The notes beneath the pieces were generated by a model. The model had not been told where the DNA came from, did no database searches, and worked only from the letters and a program-made list of their open reading frames with translations. Position numbers and translations under genes: made by a program. This document shows, in pieces, positions 1 to 6,872 of a stretch of DNA of 47,451 bases; the stretch's first letter is position 1; each line of letters starts with the position of its first letter. Source of the stretch: an uncultured Lewinella sp. (GTDB lineage Bacteria > Bacteroidota > Bacteroidia > Chitinophagales > Saprospiraceae); assembly GCA_913057725.1 (NCBI GenBank), contig CAJXOS010000038.1, forward strand, positions 1-47,451, read 5' to 3'.

Positions 1-2
1 CT

Positions 3-821
3 ATGGGCCCCTGGAAGGCAGCAGAGATGTTCTTGGACCTCCTGCAAACCCGAAATCAACTCACCGAAGTTCGCCAACTCAAAGTTCATTTATATGGATC
101 TCTAGCCCTCACCGGAGTCGGACATGGTACCGATGTAGCTGTCCTCATGGGATTCTCTTTCCTTAGTATGGTTTCTAGTTGGATTGGGAGTTTATTCCAG
201 GCTGAAAGTGGAATAGCTGCACTGAGTAGCGTTGGCACCTTCGCCAGCAATTTAGCGATAAGTGGTTATGAGTCTTTTACTTCAGGCTTGCTCAAATACG
301 TGATATTGTTGCTTTCCGAAGTGATCATTTTTCACTTTATGCAAAGGGCCTTGGAGGAGCTGACAGGGCATGAGGTGCGTACTGATTTTCAGACCTTTTT
401 AGATGCGCAAATTCGAATGATTAAGGTGGTTATCCGGACTTATATCATGGAATTGATCGCCACCTTATTTGTATCAATATTCTTCGGAATTTTCGGCTTT
501 TTAGATTGGCTGGAACCACTAGTAATGTTTGTTGTCCAGTGTTACTTCTTCGGTGTAGTCATACTTGATAATTACAACGAGCAATTTGATGTAAGTATCA
601 AGGATAGCATGGAGATGAGTAAGGACTACCGAGGAGTTTCTTTAGCGCTGGGAATGGTGCTGTACCTCTTTATGCTCGTGCCTTTAATAGGAGTAGTGGC
701 AGGCACAATTTTGGTGTCCGTAACGGCGGTTATTGTTTTGAATAAGATCGCCAAAATAGATGTGGATTCGCTCAACGCTAGTCGTCAAGCGAATCCAGAA
801 GGTACATCTAGAACTGAATAG
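3..821 (+). CDS. Serine-dehydratase-like start fused in frame to EI24-like membrane protein (5' partial)
   Basis: The first ~49 residues match the N-terminal region of iron-sulfur L-serine dehydratases: GPWKAAEMFLDLL, then VHLYGSLALTGVGHGTD. They align with residues 22-69 of the intact sdaA at 41056. The frame is open to the window edge, so the true start lies upstream. After ATG 147-149 the similarity stops. The rest is a hydrophobic protein with about five membrane segments that resembles the EI24/CysZ family, including a Pro/Ile/Gly-rich final segment near residues 220-245 and a charged tail. An independent EI24-like gene could start at 147 or 168, but the first membrane helix expected of the family seems to be missing. 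The hybrid could be a real fusion, a deletion or an assembly artefact. The 3' end overlaps the convergent DUF2911 gene by 14 bp. Confidence 0.55.
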   Translation: MGPWKAAEMFLDLLQTRNQLTEVRQLKVHLYGSLALTGVGHGTDVAVLMGFSFLSMVSSWIGSLFQAESGIAALSSVGTFASNLAISGYESFTSGLLKYVILLLSEVIIFHFMQRALEELTGHEVRTDFQTFLDAQIRMIKVVIRTYIMELIATLFVSIFFGIFGFLDWLEPLVMFVVQCYFFGVVILDNYNEQFDVSIKDSMEMSKDYRGVSLALGMVLYLFMLVPLIGVVAGTILVSVTAVIVLNKIAKIDVDSLNASRQANPEGTSRTE

Positions 822-1386
822 GAACCCGCACAACGGTGGTGTCCCAACCGATTACCAAGTGGGCGCCATCTTCAGCCTCTTCGAAAAACAGGCCTAGCGC
901 TTCAATTGTATCTTTTGATTCTGAAACTGGAACGGTAATTTCAGCAACGCTGCTGTCTTCTGGCTTAAAGGCGTAATGCCCCCAGCCATCAAGATCCAGG
1001 CTGAAGTATACGGTCCAGTCCTTTTCATTAACCATTGCATACATGGTATAACGACCTGCTTTGACAGGTTGATCACCAATCTTAACATCGCGGAAGAAAG
1101 TAACCTCTGTTGCCTCATTGGCACCAATACGCCACATTTCTCCATACTTCACCAATTCTCCGAAGACCACGCGATCTTTCTTCTGTGGGCGAGAATAGAT
1201 TGCACGAATAACAGGTTGTCCGGCTTCCCGCTCTGCATCTGTTTTCGCAAAGTTGCGGAAGGCTGCCCGAGATGGGTAATAAGCCATGTCCATTGGACTC
1301 TTGTCTATGTCTGGAAAGTCCTGCGCACTTAGAATAGGTAAGAAGCCTAAGCTTAACATCAACAGTAGGGTCAAAACATTCTTCAT
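808..1386 (-). CDS. Secreted DUF2911 family protein
   Basis: This is a periplasmic or secreted protein of unknown function from the DUF2911 family, common in Bacteroidota. The start at 1386 is chosen because it gives a clean signal peptide (MKNVLTLLLMLSLGFLPILSAQ); the longer frame back to 1467 adds an implausible hydrophobic extension close to the terminator. The mature part carries the family hallmarks: a YSRPQKK stretch, then WRIGANEATEV, then KAGRYTMYAM, followed by a beta-rich C-terminus ending in VRVPIQF. Length is usual for the family. Its stop lies inside the 3' end of the convergent gene ending at 821. No enzymatic function can be assigned from sequence. Confidence 0.88.
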   Translation of the reverse strand: MKNVLTLLLMLSLGFLPILSAQDFPDIDKSPMDMAYYPSRAAFRNFAKTDAEREAGQPVIRAIYSRPQKKDRVVFGELVKYGEMWRIGANEATEVTFFRDVKIGDQPVKAGRYTMYAMVNEKDWTVYFSLDLDGWGHYAFKPEDSSVAEITVPVSESKDTIEALGLFFEEAEDGAHLVIGWDTTVVRVPIQF

Positions 1387-1473
1387 AGTCAGTATGAGAT
1401 TTACTAGGAATGTTATTAGAACAGCAAAAAAGGCCAAGAGGTTAAGCTGGCAAGCATGTAGCACCAAATAAAA

Positions 1474-1516
1474 TGGCCGGTAACAGCTTCTAATTTGCTG
1501 CTACCGGCCAAAGTTT
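1474..1516. terminator. Bidirectional intrinsic terminator
   Basis: The arms TGGCCGGTAACAGC (1474-1487) and GCTGCTACCGGCCA (1497-1510) pair over 14 positions with one mismatch and a 9-nt loop. A T run follows on both strands: GTTTTTT on plus and TTTTATTT on minus. It most likely ends the leftward transcript of the gene at 1556-1933. Confidence 0.85.
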
Positions 1517-1555
1517 TTTAAGCTGAATGCAAGCTCAGCTCATAGATAATTGTAC

Positions 1556-1933
1556 CTATTTACTTGTATTTACATGGCTGATCAATAGCTGATCTTCGCT
1601 CTTGTAAATCACCTGCGTTTTGTTTACTCCTTTTTGCTGTACACGCATGATGTAACGGCCTTCAGGAACGGCACTAATGTCTACTTTCATAGAGTAGCCA
1701 TTGTGGTCCTTGATGTACTCACGGAAGTATACGTTTCCGTCGAGGTCGTGTAAACTCACGCTAGTGCCCACTTGCTGTAGATTCGCCATGCGCAAAACGA
1801 GCAGGTTCTCACCTGTTTCCGTAAGGCTCATCAGAAAACCGCCGTCTGTAGAAGGAATAGTGTTAGCTGCCTGTACTTGAGTTAGGCATAGGAGTAGGCT
1901 GGCAAAGGCCAGACCTTTGAATACAATTTTCAT
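1556..1933 (-). CDS. Small secreted beta-sandwich protein
   Basis: A 125-residue protein with a typical signal peptide (MKIVFKGLAFASLLLCLTQVQA) and a single predicted beta-sandwich. The pattern resembles DUF3244 or the C-terminal sorting-like modules of Bacteroidota secreted proteins: an early LLVLRMAN strand, then VSLHDLDGNVYFREY, then the turn-and-strand VPEGRYIMRVQQKG. The NVYFREY...GRYIMRV arrangement is what a type A type IX sorting domain looks like, but the usual PNP motif near its start is absent, so type IX export is not claimed. It is transcribed alone and ends at the terminator at 1474-1516. Function unknown. Confidence 0.7.
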   Translation of the reverse strand: MKIVFKGLAFASLLLCLTQVQAANTIPSTDGGFLMSLTETGENLLVLRMANLQQVGTSVSLHDLDGNVYFREYIKDHNGYSMKVDISAVPEGRYIMRVQQKGVNKTQVIYKSEDQLLISHVNTSK

Positions 1934-2330
1934 TTCGTCGGGTTTGGGACCAGGCTTGGTGCCTGATCGGATTCTTCATAAAATTGACAGACAACTCTTC
2001 CCATGAGGAAAAGGTGCATGTCGGGTGGATACAATACAAAGACAGGATGAAAAGTAGAGTAGTTGCGGATTGAATTAAAAACTACTCATACGAGTAGGAC
2101 TGGATGGAGTCTTTGCCAGCGAAAGATATCTCACCTGCATAAGGACGGTGCCTATTCAAGTAGAGTTGAAGATGCTCTGTCTGCTGATATGAACAGTCTG
2201 TGGAGAAAAAGGCTTGTGCCTTAACTTACTGAGATTAAGTAGTGTTATTACTATAGCCAACTGTTTTCAAGACTTGCTTGAAAAGAAATCGATAGAAAAC
2301 TCACTAACACAAACTTAATCCGGTCGTATC
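1934..2330. other. 397-bp divergent intergenic region with inverted repeats
   Basis: No gene is seen here. Two clean inverted repeats are present: CTACTC-ATAC-GAGTAG (2082-2097) and TTTTCAAG-ACTTG-CTTGAAAA (2264-2284). The second ends 46 bp before the GAF gene and could be a 5' UTR hairpin or an operator. A related AGTAGAGTAG sequence lies at 2053-2062. No convincing TAnnTTTG element precedes the GAF gene. Confidence 0.5.
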
Positions 2331-4697
2331 ATGGATATGTCCACAGCAGCAAAAAGCTCAAATTGGGGAGAAACGTATAACACAATAGAAGAGGTGTCAT
2401 CGCCATTTATGTTGCCTTTTACTAGCTTGTTCTCGTTTGCTCCATTGATTCGCAGTATAGAAGAAACGGCTCAGAAAACACATGGTGCTTCCATCTTCGC
2501 TAAGGAGATATTGAAGCGCCTGGAGGAAGCTCCAGAATTTCGAGAGCCTATCCGAGACATGTCGTTGTTGGAGCAGCATCAGGAATTGACAGATATGCTC
2601 TTTTCTTACATTGTTCCCCCACATATCAATGATAACTACCTCATCAAGATTGCTCGTCCATTCTCAATGGATGATGTGTATCTGAGTCCAGGGTTGAAGA
2701 CGCTATCGGAGCAAAGTGGTGTGAAGTATGCGCTGAACAAGACCGATAATATTGTCTTTTGTGCCACGCTGGTTAAGGCCGGAGGGTTGATCTTGAATAA
2801 ATTCTACGGGCAGCAAATTGAATTGGATCCGCCGATCATGGCTAGCATGCAGGAAGGTGATAGTGAGTTGCCTCGGTTCTTTAAAGCTAATATGGATATG
2901 AGCTTTGTTGACGTCAAAGTCAACGGAGAGCTACCTATGCTTACGCAGAAGGAGATCGACGGACTTTTGTCCAATATTTATGATACAGATCGGTGGTTAG
3001 CAGCTTTGCCTCCAAGTAAGTTTGAGTTCCACGGCTTCATTTCTGTGAGCATGATGGACATCACAACGGAGGAAGCCTTGTCTCAGATAAAGCATCACCT
3101 CTTACGTCGAGATGCAGTTTTGGATCAGGCGAATATCAAGGAGTTGGAGTATTTGATGCGAATCTATTTGGGTGTACCAGATTTGCAACTAGGTGTCACG
3201 GCTATTGATTATCCCTTGGATCGAACGGTGGCACACAAATACAAGATTCGTTTTGATCTGCTAAATGAGGATGTGCCAAATCTTTTGGCGCCAGAATACA
3301 AAGGAAGTATCTACGAGCGCGTCTGCCAATATCGTGAGGTGATGCTCGTGGAAGATCTGGCAAACACAAAGAAGAAGACGCAGCTGGAAGAAATGCTGCT
3401 GGAGAAAGGTGTGCGTTCATTGATCATCGCCACCTTAGTAGATACAGAAGGCAATGTAATTGGCCTGGTAGAGCTTGCATCACCTAATCCCTATGGCCTT
3501 CACAGTTTCATTGAGTTGAAATTCAAGGAGATTGTCGGCCTATTCCGGACCGCTGTTCGTCGTAGCAGGGAAGAGGTAGACAATGCCATCGAGGCAATTA
3601 TTCGTGAACAATACACTGCACTACACAAGAGTGTAGAGTGGCGATTTACCGAAGAAGCATTTCAAATACTGGAGCGACGCTCAAAAGGAGAGCCAATGGC
3701 TAAGGGCAAGGCGATTGTCTTTAAGGATGTTTACCCTTTGTATGGCCAAGCAGATATTGTAGGCTCTTCGAATAAGCGCAATGAAGCTATACGGGCAGAC
3801 CTGATCACGGAGCTCACTGCAGCTCGCAGAGTATTGGCCAAAGCGAAGACGGAGGTTGCTTTTCCGCTCATTGATCAGACCTTATTGCACCTGGAACGAG
3901 AGTTGCAACACCTGAATGATACCTTCAACTCAAATGATGAGACGAGGATTCTAGATTTGATTCAGAGTGAGATCCAGCCCCTGCTACGACAATTAGCCAG
4001 CGAGTATGCAGATCTGGCCCCGCTAGTAGCACGATATTTCAATATGCTAGATGATGGGCTTGGTATCGTTTATGATCAGCGGAAGAATTATGAGAAAAGC
4101 GTTGAAGCAATTAATGATCTGATAGGTTCCTACTTAGACCGTCAGAACGAAGAAATGCAAGAAACACTTCCTCATTATTTTGAGCGATATAAAACAGATG
4201 GGGTAGAGTATAACCAATACATCGGCCAGTCGCTTTTGCGCAAGCAAGATGTATTCAGCGATATCCACCTGCGCAATTTCCGACTTTGGCAATTAATCCA
4301 AATGTGTGAAATCACGCGTCAAGTGGAATCGCACCGCCATAGTTGGCCTGAGCCACTGACGACTGCACAATTGGTCTTCGCCTATACGACTCCTTTGTCG
4401 ATCCGATTCCGAATGGATGAAAAGCGTTTCGACGTTGATGGCGCTTATAACGTTCGCTACGAAATCCTTAAGAAGCGAATTGATAAAGCGGTTATTGATG
4501 GTACTTCGGAACGCATCACTAAGCCTGGTCACGTGACGATCGTATACCTACAGGAAAAGGACAGACAGGAATACATGCAGTATGCCGATTACCTGCTATA
4601 TCATGGATATATCACGGAACCACCTCAAGATTATGAGTTGGGTGCACTGCAAGGAGTACAGGGCCTAAGAGCACTAAGAATGCAGGTGAAATTATAG
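2331..4697 (+). CDS. Large GAF-domain protein, Bacteroidota type
   Basis: A 788-residue soluble protein without signal peptide or membrane segment. Residues ~315-415 look like a GAF fold: YREVMLVEDL, a central RSLIIATLVDTEGNVIGLVEL sheet and the helix ending FRTAVRRSREEVDN. The next segment (TALHKSVEWRFTEEAF, ~425-440) resembles the helix after GAF in phytochrome-like sensors. No kinase, cyclase or GGDEF output domain follows. Residues 480-788 are mostly helical and of unknown fold. I recognise it as a conserved GAF-containing protein of Bacteroidota without an assigned function; ligand sensing is inference. It is monocistronic, and its last 6 bp overlap the convergent gene at 4692. ATG 2331 is used; ATG 2337 is an alternative. 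Confidence 0.75.
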   Translation: MDMSTAAKSSNWGETYNTIEEVSSPFMLPFTSLFSFAPLIRSIEETAQKTHGASIFAKEILKRLEEAPEFREPIRDMSLLEQHQELTDMLFSYIVPPHINDNYLIKIARPFSMDDVYLSPGLKTLSEQSGVKYALNKTDNIVFCATLVKAGGLILNKFYGQQIELDPPIMASMQEGDSELPRFFKANMDMSFVDVKVNGELPMLTQKEIDGLLSNIYDTDRWLAALPPSKFEFHGFISVSMMDITTEEALSQIKHHLLRRDAVLDQANIKELEYLMRIYLGVPDLQLGVTAIDYPLDRTVAHKYKIRFDLLNEDVPNLLAPEYKGSIYERVCQYREVMLVEDLANTKKKTQLEEMLLEKGVRSLIIATLVDTEGNVIGLVELASPNPYGLHSFIELKFKEIVGLFRTAVRRSREEVDNAIEAIIREQYTALHKSVEWRFTEEAFQILERRSKGEPMAKGKAIVFKDVYPLYGQADIVGSSNKRNEAIRADLITELTAARRVLAKAKTEVAFPLIDQTLLHLERELQHLNDTFNSNDETRILDLIQSEIQPLLRQLASEYADLAPLVARYFNMLDDGLGIVYDQRKNYEKSVEAINDLIGSYLDRQNEEMQETLPHYFERYKTDGVEYNQYIGQSLLRKQDVFSDIHLRNFRLWQLIQMCEITRQVESHRHSWPEPLTTAQLVFAYTTPLSIRFRMDEKRFDVDGAYNVRYEILKKRIDKAVIDGTSERITKPGHVTIVYLQEKDRQEYMQYADYLLYHGYITEPPQDYELGALQGVQGLRALRMQVKL

Positions 4698-6230
4698 GCG
4701 AACCTTCAAGCCCATACCGATGCCGAAGTTGTGGATGCGATCTTGATAAGGGCCTAAGCCTTCGTTGAACAACGGCAATGCGTGACGATAGGTAGGCTGC
4801 ACGAACATGCTCCAATTTGGACTCATGTAACGTTCTAATCCTACTCCAAAGTCGCCGTATAGTGTAGAGTTGTCCCAGAAGGAGCCTCCTTCTAGCCAGC
4901 CAGCAGTGAGCGACTTAGCGCGTAAGGCTGCAGGCTTTTCTACAGCACTTGTTCCATTGTTGCCATTGCCAGTGTTCTGCTGAATACCCGCAATTTCCGC
5001 TTGGTCAGCTAGGTAGTAGTTTGCTCCCAATACAATGTTCAAACTCGCTCCTCCTTGTGCGTAGAGGCGCCACTTATCATGTAGAACAAAATTGTAGCGG
5101 AAGTTCAATGGAGCGGATACTGTGTTTAGCTCAAAATCAGTGAGGCCGATACCGCTGTAACCTTCTCGCAAGTTTCCACTGATATAGACCGTAGGAATCG
5201 CCTGATAGCGGCGAGCAGAATAAAGAGCACCAGTTTCGATTTCCCAGCGGCCATGTTCTACGCCTATCGTAATACCGCCACCATAACCAAGGGAGTAGCG
5301 ATCAAGTGGGGGAGCCACTGTACCATCACCAACGTCCTGGCTAGGAGTAATAACACGATTATAATCTGGAGAACCGACGAAACCAATACGGATATGCGTC
5401 TGACGCTCGATTGGGCGAATGAAGTCCAGTAGTTCATCTGGATCACCGTAATCTAAAAGAGGTGTTTCACCTTCCAAAGCGGTTAGTGCACCATTGCTAG
5501 CAAAGGCATCCGAAGGAGAAACCAAGCGTTCGGCCTTTTGAGCCCGGAAGGTTTTAAGCTGAACCTGTGCATCGTCTCCTGCATGGGTAACACCATCACT
5601 TGTAGCTGACGCAATAGGCATGACAGGATCTTGTTCCGTAGTGACGGAATACCAAGCCTGATTACTGATGGTCTGATGAGAAGATGAAGGCTTAGAAACA
5701 GCAACCGCGTTGGAGCCTTCTGTCATTAAATCTGCAGAGATATCTTCTTGTGAGATACCATTAGCATTATTACTGTAGTCGGCTTGGGCTGACGGATTAC
5801 TTGCGTTATTGAAGTCAGCTGTGCCGGCTGTGGTAGTGTTGTTATTATCGCTCTCCAGTGCAGCTATTGGAATACCTGCTGGCAGAGTAGGAGGCAGTTG
5901 GCGTTCGGTTGGAATAAAATGCCATGCTGTCATGAAAAGCAACAAGAGAAGAGATAGCTCCATGACTTTATAGTGAACGACGGCCTGAATACGCCGGCGC
6001 TCCAGCTCAAGCCTAGCGGCAAGTGCTGCCCACGAACTCTTTTGGTACGGAACACGCATCCGCTGCAGTCGACCGCTAATTTCAGCGTCGAAAGCATCGT
6101 CTTCTTCAACCGCATCCAAGCGTTGAGCCAGCTTGTCCCAACTGCCAGGACGAAACTCAGGCTGAATTCGACTCACTTTGCGCCGAATGATCCGATCGAT
6201 ATCCTTGTTATCTCCTCTTTGCACGTCCAT
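4692..6230 (-). CDS. Membrane-anchored sigma-partner protein with C-terminal outer-membrane beta-barrel
   Basis: A 512-residue protein in three parts. The cytoplasmic part (1-86) holds two copies of a motif around W31 and W67 (SWDKLAQRLDA and SWAALAARLEL), seen in Bacteroidota proteins encoded beside ECF sigma factors. One transmembrane helix follows at ~88-107 (LLLLLFMTAWHFI). A low-complexity Asn/Ser/Thr/Ala-rich linker spans ~110-280. The C-terminus (~285-512) has the alternating aromatic strands of an eight-stranded outer-membrane barrel (OMP_b-brl_2/PorT-like) and ends in the amphipathic strand FGIGMGLKVRL. The gene overlaps the upstream sigma factor by 23 bp, which suggests translational coupling and an anti-sigma or sensor role (inference). 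The topology would tie the inner and outer membranes together. It overlaps the convergent GAF gene by 6 bp. Confidence 0.8.
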   Translation of the reverse strand: MDVQRGDNKDIDRIIRRKVSRIQPEFRPGSWDKLAQRLDAVEEDDAFDAEISGRLQRMRVPYQKSSWAALAARLELERRRIQAVVHYKVMELSLLLLLFMTAWHFIPTERQLPPTLPAGIPIAALESDNNNTTTAGTADFNNASNPSAQADYSNNANGISQEDISADLMTEGSNAVAVSKPSSSHQTISNQAWYSVTTEQDPVMPIASATSDGVTHAGDDAQVQLKTFRAQKAERLVSPSDAFASNGALTALEGETPLLDYGDPDELLDFIRPIERQTHIRIGFVGSPDYNRVITPSQDVGDGTVAPPLDRYSLGYGGGITIGVEHGRWEIETGALYSARRYQAIPTVYISGNLREGYSGIGLTDFELNTVSAPLNFRYNFVLHDKWRLYAQGGASLNIVLGANYYLADQAEIAGIQQNTGNGNNGTSAVEKPAALRAKSLTAGWLEGGSFWDNSTLYGDFGVGLERYMSPNWSMFVQPTYRHALPLFNEGLGPYQDRIHNFGIGMGLKVRL

Positions 6231-6774
6231 GTTGTCCCTTCAATAAGTCTTGCAACTTTGCCCGAGCCTTTACCAGGTTTGATCGGGAAGTGCTTTCAGT
6301 AATATCCAGCTGTTCAGCAATTTCCTTGTGCGAGAATCCTTCTATCACATACAGGTTAAATACCGTCCGATAAGCTGGAGTCAATTTTTGAATGGCAGCT
6401 AAGATTTCTTGCTCGCTGCATTGGCTAATAGCATCTGCGTCTTGTGAACTCAGATCATAAGCCAGGTCAATGTTTTCTGTTCTTCGGCGAACTTTCCGAC
6501 GATAATAATCAATGGCCGTATTAACAGTAATTCGGCGCATCCAGGCTCCCAAAGAAGTGCCTGGCTTGTACTTATGGATGCTGCGGAAAATCTTAATGAA
6601 ACTTTCATGCAGCAAATCCATGGCCTCATCCTCATACTGCGTATAGCGCAAACAGATGGCCATCAGCGGGCTGTAGAACTCCTCATACAATACCTGCTGA
6701 GCCCACCGCTCCTTGCGGACGCAAGCACGAATTAAGTCGCGCTCATTGTAGTTGATGGACAAGGCGAATTCCAT
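6208..6774 (-). CDS. ECF-type RNA polymerase sigma factor
   Basis: A 188-residue sigma-70 family factor with only regions 2 and 4. Region 2 spans ~20-95 and includes EDEAMDLLHESFIKIF and the -10-recognition stretch GAWMRRITVNTAIDYYRRK. Region 4 spans ~125-180 and has LTPAYRTVFNLYVIEGFSHK followed by the helix-turn-helix EIAEQLDITESTSRSNLVKA. The basic tail GQHGRAKRR overlaps the start of the membrane partner gene. The pair probably forms a cell-envelope signalling unit in which the partner controls sigma availability. This is inferred from overlap and topology; target genes are not evident. Confidence 0.95.
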   Translation of the reverse strand: MEFALSINYNERDLIRACVRKERWAQQVLYEEFYSPLMAICLRYTQYEDEAMDLLHESFIKIFRSIHKYKPGTSLGAWMRRITVNTAIDYYRRKVRRRTENIDLAYDLSSQDADAISQCSEQEILAAIQKLTPAYRTVFNLYVIEGFSHKEIAEQLDITESTSRSNLVKARAKLQDLLKGQHGRAKRR

Positions 6775-6791
6775 ATCGTTCGGGTAACGAG

Positions 6792-6834
6792 TATGTAGTA
6801 CAAGACCACATACGTGTAGTTGCCGTTAAAGATA
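6792..6834 (-). promoter_or_regulatory. Likely promoter and 5' UTR hairpin of the sigma factor gene
   Basis: On the minus strand TATCTTTA (6834-6827) matches the Bacteroidota -7 element TAnnTTTG except at the last base, 52 bp before the start codon. The transcript would contain a small hairpin, TATGTGGT-(5 nt)-ACTACATA (6812-6792 read on minus), 8 bp with one wobble. Confidence 0.4.
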
Positions 6835-6872
6835 AACGAAATTTCGTCGTTATATGCTGCCCTGGTACTCGA

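Noticed and set aside
976..1332. Open frame antisense to the DUF2911 gene
   Set aside because: A shadow of the real gene on the other strand; no recognisable domain or start signals.
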